Source: Homalodisca vitripennis (lineage: Eukaryota > Arthropoda > Insecta > Hemiptera > Cicadellidae). From it: a stretch of DNA of 64,000 nt. The stretch covers positions 134,306,001-134,370,000 of the forward strand of contig NC_060213.1 in the NCBI RefSeq assembly GCF_021130785.1. Direction: 5' to 3'. A model generated the notes under the pieces. That model saw only the letters and a list, made by a program, of their open reading frames with translations, did not search any database and had not been told where the DNA came from. Shown piece after piece: positions 10,821 through 22,194 of the stretch (position 1 is the first letter of the stretch; each line of letters opens with the position of its first letter). The position numbers and the translations under genes are program-made.

Positions 10821-11340
10821 TACAGGGTCATCCAAAAGTCAATGGGCACCACTGCCATTTTTGGACGGTTTGACCAGTTGATATAAAAATTGGATCTTTG
10901 TAGGTAGTGAGACCTACTTTTTGGCGTGGTGCGCCCCAACTCAACATTTTCAAACGGCAACCATAAGGGACTAAAAATTAAACATTTTGCGCAAGCCGAA
11001 AGTCCCCATCACAGTTTCAAGATGGCGGCCGCTGAGTGGCGAAAATGGGGTTTTCAGCTGTTACAAACGGATTTGCACGAAACTTTGGGTAATAAATGTG
11101 TACCTGATATCATTTTTACAAATTACCAAATACGTCATCAAACAAGGAATCGATGGGTTATCCTTCACACCCATTGAATTTGATTGAAAAGCGGTATCTG
11201 GAGGCTTTTCAGATGAGGAAGCACAAATTTTTACAACGATTTTCATGAATCATTGTACACGTGTACAATGTGGCGGAGTCAAAATGACAGTGAACATTTT
11301 TCTACAAGACCGTATTTACCCAGCTCGTTGATGTGAATTT
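10821..11340 (+). repeat. Interspersed element with TACAGGGTCATCC terminus
   Basis: TACAGGGTCATCCAAAAGTC at 10821 resembles the terminal sequence of many DNA-transposon-derived repeats (consensus-like TACAGGGTG..C). The following 500 bases are less AT-rich and include AAGATGGCGGCCGCTGAGTG and a perfect palindrome. No matching inverted end was found downstream, so the right boundary is a guess. The overlapping short open frames here are not convincing genes. Confidence 0.35.
11251..11270. repeat. Perfect 20-bp palindrome
   Basis: CATTGTACACGTGTACAATG is identical to its own reverse complement and contains a CACGTG core. It could be a dimeric protein site or chance inside an old repeat. Confidence 0.75.
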
Positions 11341-11559
11341 CGACTTTTTTAATGTTCATGCTACTTCCAAATTATTTTAATTTTTTTTTTTTGAAATTTT
11401 TGTTTTTCCTTAAAATGTAAAAAACCCACTGCATTTATATAGTATCGCCACTTGTATTTTGATGACACTGACTGTTTATATTACGTGTTATTTCATAGAC
11501 AAACGCATCATCTCAAATATACGAGATGACTGGTTGGATTATTGCTTAATATTCCATAA

Positions 11560-12295
11560 GGAGTTTGTATAATGTATACAATATCATCATTATTTATCAC
11601 TGAAAATAAAGAGATCAAATAACCTTGACACGTTTCATCTTTTTTCATTTTGAAACTAGTTCGTGTCACAGCATTGCTTCACAACTGGCGGCTCTTTTAA
11701 TAATGTTATTTCTAAGCTAATAGGTTTTTTTTTATTAAGACGTGAATATTGTATGAATACATAAATATTTCACTACGGTTAGCAGTAATTTTGTAATAAC
11801 AGATTTGTCTGAAAAAGAACAAAAATAGTGATGATCCTAAAACGGAGCCTTGAGGGACACCATACCCAATCTTTCAGTGAAGAAGTTATTCTAGAGTAAG
11901 AACTATTGAAAATTTCAGATAGTTCCATACATAGAGTTTGTAAAATGTATACAATACAATCATTTATCACTAAAAAATAGAAGTCAATAATCTTGATAAG
12001 ATTCATCTTCTTCTGAAACTAGTTGTTCGTGTCGTTTAAGAATAATGTTATTTCTAAGCTAATAGTTTTTTTTATTCAAACTAGGTAAAAATATTTCATT
12101 ACAGTTAGCAGTAATTATATAATAATACATTTCTCTGAAATAGATCAAAAATAGTGATGGTCCTAAAACGGAGGGACACCATACTGGATATTTCAGTGAA
12201 GAAGTTATTTTAGAGTAAGAACCATTACAAATTACAGTTAGTTCCACAAACTGAAACCATGCCCATGCAGTATCCGTTTCCGGTATAGTTTTCAA
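11560..12295 (-). pseudogene. Tandemly repeated LINE reverse-transcriptase fragment
   Basis: The minus strand at 11866-11821 encodes GYGVPQGSVLGSSLFL, a clear RT block. A second copy at 12185-12148 has an 8-base loss that removes QGS. Shared blocks recur about 345-372 bases apart: TTTGTATAATGTATACAATA at 11560 against TTTGTAAAATGTATACAATA at 11938, and TAATGTTATTTCTAAGCTAA near 11701 and 12048. The fragment was thus multiplied locally after insertion. All frames are broken. Confidence 0.75.
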
Positions 12296-12299
12296 TTTA

Positions 12300-13504
12300 T
12301 TTTAACTTCTATGAAGTCCTGAAGTTTATAAATAAATAGCTAAAAATGTCAAAAGTTGGTTCACAATTTTATTTTATTTTAAGACTAGAACAAATACAAT
12401 GATTTCAAAAAATAACACCAGGAATATAAAATGTTTACCGAAACCCAAAATAATTAAAGCTAGAAACGAAAACTTGTCTCGTGTGTAAAGGAAGTTACCA
12501 AATTATGTTATTACACTATGAATGACACGAGTGCCAAACAGTGTTTATATTTGTAGACATATTATTTCAGGCCGATTCTCCGTCTAGAGGGGAAGTTAAT
12601 TTGAATGGCTGTGGGACAAGTTAATTGGGTGTCCAGGCTGTATTTAGACGCGGAGGAGGAAGTCCCAGATTTGTTTTGTCTGGCGTGGCTCTGTAGGGTG
12701 CGGGGGTTCTATTGGTCCAGAACCGTTTTTGTGAACTCGAACAGTCACGGTCTGTTATTGAAACCGTCTCTAAATGAGACTTTCTGTTGATAGATCTGAT
12801 CAGTAGCAGGCCGGTGTCACGGTACTTTTTGATCAGCCTACAAGTAATTGGTTATAAATATAACATTGATTAAATTTTAATTCGAATAATAAATAAAACC
12901 AGGAGAATCCCAAGCCTACCTCGTGAGCCAACCTTGTTTAAGCTGATAGCGTTCTTGAATACTTTTATATATTCAAAAATATTTGATTATTTACAGATTT
13001 TTAAACTCTGAAGGTCACATATTATGGCTCTCCAAAAATGTAGTTTTTTTATCGACAAGGAGAAATTTGTATTTGACAGTCCACGCAGGAAAGTTTTTGA
13101 ATATTGAATTTTCTGCAAAATAATCGGTATATGAGGAATTTTTGGCACTCCTCGTCCTTTTTAAGGATACAATTCAAATGTAATTTTGTTCATTATTATT
13201 TATTATATCCTTCCTTTTTGAATATAGGCTAGGAGTCCATATTTTATTTTTGGAAGTCAAGATTGCATTCAGATACCAATAGTAGGCAATTCGTTCAGTT
13301 TGGTACACGAAGCGACTATACTAGGTAAAATATAAAAAGTTTATTTTTTCCAAAATGTTTTACTTTTGCATCATAAACAAACCTAAGGTTTATTTGCCAC
13401 AATGAAACCAGAACGTTAGCATTAGGTGTCCGTTTTATGATCTGTTTTCCCTTGCTACTAATTTTTATAAACTATCTGAGGGCATTTATTCACACAAAAA
13501 CAAT
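12300..13504. other. Non-coding stretch
   Basis: No gene recognised. The segment 12565-12800 is less AT-rich and holds a 61-codon plus frame without recognisable content; the rest is AT-rich. Confidence 0.4.
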
Positions 13505-14075
13505 GGCCCATTTTAGACTCCAAAAATAAGGCTGTGAGAATCATTGGAAATTTGAATTACAGAGAGTAGTGTAGGGAATCTTTTGAGGATTGCTGACTGT
13601 ACCCTGTCTCTATATTTTGGAGGTGATCATGTACTGCAGATCAAGGTGTGCCTTGATTCGTGGCAGGAACGTTCATCAATATGAAACTAGAAGCAGGGAC
13701 AACTTTCGAACTTATCAACGCAGACTGACATTAGCGCAACATCTACCGCAAGAAATTGGTGTCAGATTAATCAAAAGGCTCCCTGAAGAAAACAAAATTT
13801 CCAACAATCAAAATCAATTTAGAACTCGTCTCAAACTCCTTTTGGTGTCCAAGGCTTTCTACTCTGTTGATGAATTCATTGATAAGCCGCTGGGATATTT
13901 GGGAGTGCTGGATCTGAGGTCAATGCAATTGTGTCTTGAATGACTGCATGAATTGTGAGTATAAATTTGTGTGAATGTGTAGATGAAACTGTGTAAATTG
14001 ACTAAAATTATTGACGATTGTGATACGATGTAAAAATTGTTAAACTAATTCAATAAAGAGATTATTATAGTTATT
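13505..14075 (+). pseudogene. LINE 3' end: C-terminal ORF2 plus tail
   Basis: The plus frame reads KAVRIIGNLNYRE, one stop, then LTVPCLYILEVIMYCRS, HQYETRSRDNFRTYQRRL and FRTRLKLLLVSKAFYS. This is the usual C-terminus of insect Jockey-type ORF2. The end contains AATAAAGAGATTATTATAG, a typical LINE tail. The element is 5'-truncated and has at least one in-frame stop. Its C-terminus resembles the minus-strand copy at 18606-19230. Confidence 0.85.
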
Positions 14076-14079
14076 TCTA

Positions 14080-14925
14080 GAAAATAATGCGTATCCTCAG
14101 ACGCTAGGTAATATAACCTTTAAAAGCATTTCAAAATAATCAGAGACCCGATTTATACAATGAATAGTTTGATAAACATTTTAAGACTCTGCCAGGAAAC
14201 CAAATTAAATGGTGGCCCATTTTATTACCATCTTGAAAAAATTATAAATCATCATGCGAGCAAGAAATTAAACAATGTGCGTTGTAAGGTTCCTAGAATA
14301 TATCAGAAGAGTATAACTATTGGTCTAAGCTATTATTTTATATATAAATATTTGATATCAATCGATAACTATTACAATCTAAGATTTACCTTTTATCAAT
14401 TTGAAATACATCCGACTGTAGGGCTCTACCCCAGGGGCTTCCTAACTTACAATATCAATCATATGAGTATTTTTGTTTAGTTTAAAACAGCTGATTACTA
14501 AAAGTGTATTTCTCAATCCACTTATGATCAGCTGATTGGTTACAGTATTCACTGTAGTACGAGACATATCGTTGCAAACCTGGACGTTCGGCTTTTTTTA
14601 CTAATAACGTAAAGAGATCTAAATCAGCAATTTTAATAGCAGTATTGTCGCAAGAAACTAATATAATTTACTCATGCGAAGATAAAACAGTATATAAAAC
14701 CTCAGGATTAAGTGTAATAAACAACAGTTTATTTGCCACGACCCAGGTTTGCCAACCTAATATCGTCCGTTTGATCATTACAAATACCATGTAAACGATT
14801 TATTTTTTGCTTTAATATTTTAGTTATCATTTAATACTGAAGTAATAGGAACACTGAATAAGCTGTGGGTTTTAAACACACCAACTGTGGTTATTAGGTG
14901 CCTTTTTTGTGAATATCTTTTTAGT
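14080..14925. other. Non-coding AT-rich stretch
   Basis: A 106-codon plus frame at 14160-14480 is rich in Asn, Ile and Tyr, as expected of chance frames in AT-rich DNA. No gene recognised. Confidence 0.4.
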
Positions 14926-15060
14926 AAAGTTAACGAATCATTATTTAGACAATCTTTTGATTATGTTGGAACTCAATACATCAATCAATTACCTTTTGAA
15001 ATAAAAGATAGAACTAACTTTAAGCTAAAAAGATTGGTATTTCATAGGAAAGTGTTTTAA
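14926..15060 (+). pseudogene. LINE ORF2 C-terminal fragment
   Basis: A 44-codon frame reads KVNESLFRQSFDYVGTQY, then INQLPFEIKDRTNFKLKRLV and FHRKVF before TAA. The pattern NQLP.EIK...FK.KL closes many LINE ORF2 proteins. The frame is intact to its stop, but nothing upstream of about 14905 is coding. It belongs to a different subfamily from the copy at 13505. Confidence 0.65.
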
Positions 15061-15493
15061 TAATTTAATTTTTAATAATATAATTGAATAGACCTACAGA
15101 TTAAACACTTTTAGACAGGTAGTCTGATAGTTAATCTGTCAAAAGTAGAATGAGAAGATATTGTTTTATTTTTAAATTGTATGTGATAATAATATATCCA
15201 CAAATAGAAAGTGAGATAAGGATTGAGATAAGGACTGGATACAATAACAATGTTATCATTATCTAATCGCACTGCCACAGCCTTACCTTTAAATACGTGG
15301 CAGTTTTAGTTCCGAATTGTTTTCAATTTGCTATTATGCAATTACATGTGGAATAAAATTATCATTATAAGTATATTTCATAGTGTTCTTTTTGTGTAAG
15401 ACAATTCATACAAAATCATTCTGGTTCTAAATGGTAAAATTCCTAAAAGCAGATCCGCTGGAGAATTGTCAAGATACTTCAAACGTACACTAG
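15061..15493. other. LINE 3' flank and AT-rich DNA
   Basis: Probably contains the untranslated tail of the preceding LINE piece, to about 15190, then AT-rich DNA without recognisable content. Confidence 0.35.
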
Positions 15494-15631
15494 TTTGGGG
15501 CCGAATTCCAGCAACTGCAGCTACTGGAACCACGCCTGGCTCGCCTCCAAACCTCACTGGAGGATCCAGAACCAGTACCAGAAGCCCTCAGAGGCAGACG
15601 CAATGACAAGCGGAAACGGATGACACGTTAA
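15494..15631 (+). CDS. Candidate terminal coding exon, unknown product
   Basis: After an acceptor-like TAG at 15491-15493 (an alternative CAG ends at 15511) the plus frame reads FGAEFQQLQLLEPRLARL, QTSLEDPEPVPEALRGRRN and DKRKRMTR, then TAA at 15629-15631. Codons are strongly coding-like (many CTG, CTC, CGC) in otherwise AT-rich DNA. The very basic C-terminus would fit a secreted or nuclear protein. I do not recognise a family. The pyrimidine tract before the acceptor is weak and no partner exon was found. Confidence 0.3.
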   Translation, partial: FGAEFQQLQLLEPRLARLQTSLEDPEPVPEALRGRRNDKRKRMTR

Positions 15632-15885
15632 CCACCCCTCCGACCAGAAATATTTTGATCGACGCGTCCCGGCGGCACACCACGGTCAATTAGAATTAAT
15701 GGACAATGGCCACCGATGATTGATGGGATAACGGAATGTAGCGGAGGATAGACAGAACCATTAATTGAGCGGAGGACACGTAGGTATTAATTGCGGACTA
15801 TTGGAACAGCTGATGGCAGATAACATTGCGGGCGCGGCGGGCAGGCGCCCGGGAAGCTGGAAGGTACCCAAGAAAAAAGAAAATG
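15632..15885. other. GC-rich non-coding block
   Basis: Contains GGGCGCGGCGGGCAGGCGCC and several AATTA homeobox-like cores (for example 15690-15790). It could be 3' untranslated sequence of the preceding candidate exon or an enhancer. It is not part of any repeat seen elsewhere in the window. Confidence 0.3.
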
Positions 15886-16335
15886 GCTAGAGAGTTGCCA
15901 ATGTCAAGTTTTCCGAGTGTCACTACAACAAATGTCATTCACAGTTTTGGAAGACAGTGAGCAAATGCAGAAACAGAAGCAAACAGACGAAATGGGAAAA
16001 CAATACGAACCAAAACAGACGTTTTAATGTAAACTAATGTTAGGACAGCGCGCATACAATCTGTACTTTTATAGAAGCCATCATCAACTCAAAGAGGATG
16101 CAAAGAAACAGGTTCCGCATGTTTTAAAACCCGTGGCTAACTTCCTATGTCTCCTATATTTATTACTCGAAAGTAGCGATGCGAGAATCAAATTAAATAT
16201 TGAAAAGAATCGAATACGGTGCATTCAAAAGTACCCTTGTATTCGAATACAAGTGGTCAATTGCTTTATCTGCGTTGAGCATTTCTAGGAGACAAGTCTA
16301 GCTAGAATTGTCTTACTTCCTTCCCGTAATCCATT

Positions 16336-16384
<49 letters not shown>

Positions 16385-17246
16385 GGGAATTGCCCTGCCA
16401 CAAAGGTAGCAGAATCCTTTGCCTTTTTGTTCCTCCTACAAACGTGCCATACCCATGATAATTTATGGACTTCAGAAAATGTATTTGTTTACTCGCTACT
16501 TCAATCCCGTCTAAAGATTATTTTCTACTGCAGGTTTTGTCACCAATGATTGTAGAAATAGATAGAAGCAAAAAACGTCAATCATACACTGACGAATGAA
16601 GTGGGAATAATTGGTGAGTGAATGGATGTAGGTAAGTTTGTAAATTGTATGTTTGAATGGGATTTCTTGTGGTGTTTATGACAAACATTTTAGCAAGTAA
16701 AAAGTAAAAACCTGACTTTTACCCTGCGTTGTATAATGTTCCGGCAATAATCTGATATGATTTGATTTGAATTTAATTATTGACAATGAAGTGATTTATA
16801 TTGATCATCGTGATGAAAAATCAGTCAAAATGTTTTCTGATTGGATAATACAACCTGTTTTAAATACCTTTCATTGTGAGTCGACTCTGTAACGTGATAC
16901 ATTATAAATGATAACTCTGACAAAACAAACTTATTGTTCAATGTGGACTGACTGGTCAACGACGGCCAGAGATGATACAATGATACAGAGATGATCACTG
17001 GCCAAAGATGATGATACAATCCTATAAGAGGTAAACTTGCCAATACAAGCGCCTCACGTACGATCTAGGCGCCATCTATATCTGTCTGTAGTGTTCGGAA
17101 TACATGAGTGACTCTGACCGGAGCTTGGCTGACAGTGTGATTTACGGAGGTGTTCAACCATTCTGCCCTCCAGGCTCCCAGGCTCCTGCCACTGCTGAAT
17201 GCTTCCAAGGTAGTCCTTGCAATCAGCTACACGACAGACCCCTCTC
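15886..17246. other. Non-coding stretch with a long poly-T
   Basis: No gene recognised. The poly-T at 16337-16383 is listed separately. Frames here are short and featureless. Confidence 0.4.
16337..16383. repeat. Poly-T tract, 47 bases
   Basis: An uninterrupted run of 47 T. On the minus strand it would be a poly-A tail, but the sequence on its right side (GGGGAATTGCCC...) does not match another element in the window. The true length is uncertain because such runs are error-prone in assembly. Confidence 0.9.
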
Positions 17247-17775
17247 AATAAATTTTGATCCTTCAACCAGAAATTCACCAGATGCAATATTCAAGATTTC
17301 TTGATCCTCGAGTTGTAATAAACTAAAAGAAGAACTCCTTTCCTTAAATCTTGATCCTTCATCAAGCAAATTCATCAGTAGTGCGTTATTTACGATTCTT
17401 GATCCTAAAGTTGTAATTACGTACAAGAAGAACTTCTATCCTTAAATCTTGATCCTTCATCAAGCAAGTTCATCAGTAGTGCGTTATTTAAGATTTCTTA
17501 ATCCTCCAGTTGTAATAAAATAAAAGAAGGACTCCTTCCCTTAAATATTGATTCTTAATCAAGCAATTCGCCAGTAGTAAAGCTTTCAAAATTTCTTGAT
17601 CCTAGCGTTGATAAACTAAAAGCAGAACTCCTTTCATTAAATCTTGATCCTTCATGAAGCAAATTCACCATTAGTGCGGGATTTAAGATTTCCTCAATTA
17701 ACCAGTTGTAATAAGCTACACGAGAAACTCTTAACATTAAATCTTGATTCTTCATCAAGCAAACTGACCACTGGT
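17247..17775 (+). repeat. Tandem array, ~99-bp unit, ~5 copies
   Basis: AAATCTTGATCCTTCATCAA or close variants recur at 17247, 17345, 17444, 17543, 17639 and 17739. Each is followed by GCAAATTCATCAGTAGTG-like sequence and GTTGTAATAA. Units differ by about 10-20 percent by eye. Confidence 0.85.
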
Positions 17776-17779
17776 ATCT

Positions 17780-18605
17780 TCTAAACATATGATGTAAAAT
17801 ATTATAATCGTAATTCAATATCTTTTACGTACAACGCTTTTGTGCTCAACCTTTTGAATTGCTACCAATTTAGATTTGTTGGTTGTTTTGTGGCTGACAG
17901 CAAAGTCGTGTAGGGATAATAAAGTCATGGAACAACTCCGCACTGAAAACTAAGCAGATGCTGAATCTTCACCGGCACTGATAAAATCAGCTGCGAGTGT
18001 TTGAATAACTTTATGTAGAGATGAAATCTTTTTCATCATTTTAATTCGTTTATACATCAAACTATACTACTACTATAACTATAAAACCGCTCTAAAGTCA
18101 CTACAAACACGTTTATGAATAAAGAAATTATCTTGGCTAAGGATGGTGTTGAGTTGAAACGTGATATGGATGCGATTATTACATATAAAACCGCGTTCGT
18201 GCATGATGCACAGCGGGTTTAAGGATTATTGCAGACTGCATAGTAAACATCAATAACATGAGAACATCAATTGCAGGCTTTGAGATTACGTCCAAGATGA
18301 ATGACCGAGTCGGTTGTGGTGCAATTCGCAGTCCCAGTACTGGTCTCAGAATCCAGATGAAACCCAAGTCAGCCAGCTGACATTTACAGATATCATCTTT
18401 AGGCAGGTCAGAAGAGAATATGATGCAGGCTCATATCAAGACGTCAGACTCTGGAGAGAGCGGCGGTACCTTGATGACTTGTCAATGAAATGTCTACATA
18501 GAATAATTTATATAATTTGTGGAAGACCTCTGGAGTAATTTGTGCAGAGGGGTTTTCAAGCAGATCAGCTAATGACCATAATATCTCATTTCTTCCTTCG
18601 GGATC
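17780..18605. other. Non-coding stretch, one mixed open region
   Basis: Between 18220 and 18540 both strands have open frames of moderate complexity. On the plus strand VNINNMRTSIAGFEITSKMN is followed after a frame change by RREYDAGSYQDVRLWRERRY. No family is recognised; it may be an old pseudogene or repeat. Confidence 0.3.
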
Positions 18606-19230
18606 AGTTAGCCAATCATGTGGTCTCCCAGTTGTGTGCCACAAAAGCGTTTCTACTGTAAAACACTTTTGTGACTAAATGACTTTTAAAGGAGCTTAAA
18701 ACTCCTTCGTCGTTGAGCCACGTGTGATCGTTTCCAGCTTGAGGAGGAAAACGTTCATACACTACCGTTCTGTGGCTCCCAGACCGGAAGTCATACCTGC
18801 CTGCAATTTCATACAAGTGTAGGTCTCTAACTCTTATCCGATCGCGCTTTGTCTTAAGAAATACGAGTTTTTCCGAAATATAGAGGCAGAGAAGTGTCAC
18901 CAGTTGAAGATTTCTGAATGATGGCTTGCAAGACTCTCTCCAGTGAAGTTTGGCAACTATTCTATTTGTTCTTTTTTTGTAGTTTTTCAATTCTGGAAAA
19001 CTGTGTTATGCACATCCACCCCGCAAGATAACACCATAGGCGATATGTGGATAGATCATTCCGTAATATGCCGTTAACAGTATAGGAATTGGGCAATATT
19101 TGGAAAATTGTCTCAAAACAAAAATTCCTGATGCTAGTTTTAAACACACTTTGTCAACGTGACAACTCCACGTCAACCATATATTAATATTTATACTGAA
19201 GTATTGAATCGTGTTCACTTCTTAAATCTC
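18606..19230 (-). pseudogene. LINE 3' part: ORF2 C-terminal half
   Basis: Minus strand from 19218: WSCHVDKVCLKLASGIFVLR, then CPIPILLTAYYGMIYPHIAY and GVILRGG. After a frameshift near 19000 it continues RIVAKLHWRESCKPSFRNLQ, LCLYISEKLVFL and a C-terminal SSFKSHLVTKVFYSRNAF. Same order and family type as the C-terminus of the LINE at 1383-3325. 5'-truncated and frameshifted. Confidence 0.85.
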
Positions 19231-19439
19231 CTTATTGACTACCATGACTGTTGGACTGATATCTAGAGATTCAATCAATTTAAGTAAATCTCCTAGCATC
19301 CAGTAATTGGTCTTTGAATATGGATTAAATTAAATTTATGAACAAACTAATAATTATTAACTTCTAAATTAAAATACAACTGATAAACATACAACCGAAT
19401 CAATTCTCCAGAAATCCTCACATTGCAGATAAAATAATA

Positions 19440-20232
19440 TAACGAAAGATGAAGTGACTTTAGAATGGTAGTGAGTCTCCTGCAGAGCGCAGGTAGGTAA
19501 CGAGCTAACGAGCAACGACAGCCAACGATTAGCGACTGGACATTTGGTTCTCCACGATTAGAATTGCCATACGATGAAAAAGCACCAGGCACCACGGAAG
19601 AGGAAGTGACCACAAGAGGGCGGTGCGAGGTGGAATGCGAGTTGCGTGCAGAGCGCGGGTAAATAACGAGCTAACGAGCAACGATAGCCGACGATTAGCG
19701 GCTGGACATTTGGCTCTCCACGATTAGAATTGGTATGAGATGAAAAAAGCACCAGGCACCACGGAAAGAAAGTGACCACAAGAGGGCGGTGCGAGGTGGA
19801 ATGCGAGTTGCATGCAGAGCGCGGTAAATAACGAGCTAACGAGCAACGATAGCCGACGATTAGCGGCTGGACATTTGGCTCTCCACGATTAGAATTGGTA
19901 TGAGATGAAAAAGCACCAGGCACCACGGAAAGAAAGTGACCACAAGAGGGCGGTGCGAGGTGGAATGTGAGTTGCTTGCAGAGCGCGGGTAAATAACGAG
20001 CTAACGAGCAACGATAGCCGACGATTAGCGGCTGGACATTTGGCTCTCCACTCTCCACGATTAGAATTGCCATGAGATGAAAAAGCACAGGCATCACGGA
20101 AGAGGAAGTGACCACAAGAGGGCGGTGCGAGGTGGAATGTGAGTTGCGTGCAGAGCGCGGGTAAATAACGAGCTAACGAGCAACGATAGCCGACGATTAG
20201 CGGCTGGACATCTGGCTCTCTAACGATGAGAA
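19440..20232 (+). repeat. Tandem array, ~166-bp unit, 4.7 copies
   Basis: The anchor TGCAGAGCGC occurs at 19481, 19647, 19813, 19977 and 20149. Every unit contains ACGAGCTAACGAGCAACGA, CGATTAGCGGCTGGACATTT and GTGACCACAAGAGGGCGGTG. The middle units are nearly identical, so the array is young or homogenised. Spacing of about 164-172 bases creates long minus-strand frames (for example 19558-20115) that are translations of the repeat, not a gene. Confidence 0.9.
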
Positions 20233-20339
20233 TGGCTCGGACAAATGGTGGCAGCAGTACGTGCCGCAGAAGAAATTGAACTGAGGTAGGTCTGCCGATA
20301 CACATAAATAGCCAATCCTGATAGGAAGCCGCCTGCCAG

Positions 20340-21945
20340 TTATCTGTCCCACTTCGTAAATCGTTAAAACCCTTTTATTATCACGTTTTCGACTAATGTT
20401 TTGCCAGATCGTAATTTTGATAGAGAGCTCTGCCCTGATAGGGCTAACTTAATTGAGTTCATCGATACGATGTGGGGATTGCATGTTTGACACCACAACG
20501 TGATTTGTACGAAGCCAAATGTTTATCAAATCTCAGTACTAAACTGATCTTAATTAGATTAACGCTTTACTAATATACAGTTATATTGTTAGAGGCTGCG
20601 CTACAGTATGAGAAATGTTTGGTAAGCGTACAATACATTGTTTGGTATATGATTATTTGTGAATGTGTTTTGTTTTAATTATTCTACAGACATTGTAAAT
20701 ACATTGTAAATTCATGCGTCTAATTTGCAACAACAAGATGCGTTCATTAATGAATGCATATATTTATTAATGAACAGATAGTTTTTTACACTTCGTGATT
20801 AGTAGACTGAAGAAAATAAATCTGTAAATATTAGGTACTAAATGAAGGAACAGGTAAAGATTGTTGATTATTCCAAGAGCCAATTTAAGTTATAATGAGC
20901 AAATTGTAATAAGGGTAATAGAGATCGAATATAAGGATTCTCAATTTTATAATACTTACATGAAAATTACCAAAGGAATTAACATATTTTCTACCTATAA
21001 CGAGGTTATTTGTCTTAATTAACAATTGGATTTACGATTTTTGGAATTCATAAATTTAATTTTTGTGGATCATAATTTTTTTTAACATGTCAATCTTTGA
21101 AGCTATAAAGTTATAGACACTGTAAAAAAACACATTTATATCTTCCTTTTTTTATATTTTGGCCTGGTTTTATTAGTAATTTCCAAAGTTTCAAATAGAA
21201 ATGCCTACAATTCCTTGTATACTTATTGACTGTATATATTAAACCATCTTAAAAGACGCTATGCTAAAGAGCTATGATTTAGAATTTTAAATCATAATCC
21301 AACAAAAATCGATTACTCAATCTTAAAAGATGCGACCTGAAGATTCATTCTGTCCATGCAAATCTCTCCTCCCTACTCAAAATTAAATTTTGATCTGTAT
21401 TAGAGTTACTTTTTATTATTAATACCGCTTTTACCAATAGATTATTAAATATTGTTAACAACGAAAACATACACTTAATACGTGGTACAAATTCATCATT
21501 CGTCATTCTTGTAACATTTTTAAAATGTAAGCATTTATTTGGTAAATGATACATTATTTTTAGGACACGTCTACCTACCTTTTTGGTTATTTATTACAGT
21601 TTATTCTTTCTTCGTCTCCATAGATATGTATATCAATTCACAATTAATTTGGTTTAATTTGAAGCAATTTAAAAAACCAAGAATATTACAATGGAAATAT
21701 TGAGTCAAATATTGCAGACTAGGAGTTTAGAGCCAATTTCCATTGCACAACCAAACAATTTAGTTCTTTATCGATAAAGGAAGTTTTCCTGATAAAAAAT
21801 ATATTGTCAGCAAATCTATTTTGGATGGAGGTCGTAGGTAGTAACCGGTATGTTGAAAATATAAAACAATAGTTTGTCTTCTACGACTATATATATTCCT
21901 AGCTTGTCACCCTTAATACCGAAAGTTTGACACAAGACTAGTTAT
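20340..21945. other. Non-coding AT-rich stretch
   Basis: Nothing recognisable beyond A/T runs and short chance frames. Confidence 0.45.
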
Positions 21946-21947
21946 AC

Positions 21948-22190
21948 TGCCAATGGCGCAGTGTAATGGGTACAACGTCAATCGCGAGATAACCAGGTCA
22001 AACAACGTCGAGCGTGGCTGCTGCTTGGATGGTTGACTGCTGAGCGATCGTGTCCTTGCAAGCAGCCCGCCTGCCCGGCCATTGGTGGTGGTTCGGAAGT
22101 CACCTTTAAGCCGTTGGTTCCCAGGTTAAGTGTTAGAGAGGGCTTCTTAGCCCTAGCTCCGCCTGGTAAAATAAGACATTACTTTACTTT
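21948..22190 (+). mobile_element. 5S-like SINE, copy B
   Basis: Near full length. The head TGCCAATGGCGCAGTGTAAT resembles a tRNA A box. The segment CAACGTCGAGCGTGGCTGCT then GCTTGGATGG matches the internal control region of insect 5S rRNA. The body has CCTTGCAAGCAGCCCGCCTG, then GGTTCGGAAGTCACC. The tail is CGCCTGGTAAAATAAGACAT then TACTTTACTTT. ACTGCCAAT occurs at the 5' end (21945) and again right after the tail (22193), a possible 9-bp target duplication overlapping the element head. Confidence 0.9.
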
Positions 22191-22194
22191 ATCA

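Noticed and set aside
16334..16549. 71-codon frame starting with a poly-Phe run
   Set aside because: It is a translation of the 47-base poly-T tract; the same applies to the frame over the poly-A at 63148-63200.
18179..18367. LPKDDICKCQL-like minus frame as an integrin alpha thigh/calf exon
   Set aside because: The resemblance to the integrin D.C.P.L motif is short, the following residues do not fit, and no splice sites bound it.
19558..20305. Minus-strand frames of 185 and 138 codons
   Set aside because: Produced by the 166-bp tandem array; the peptide simply repeats with each unit.
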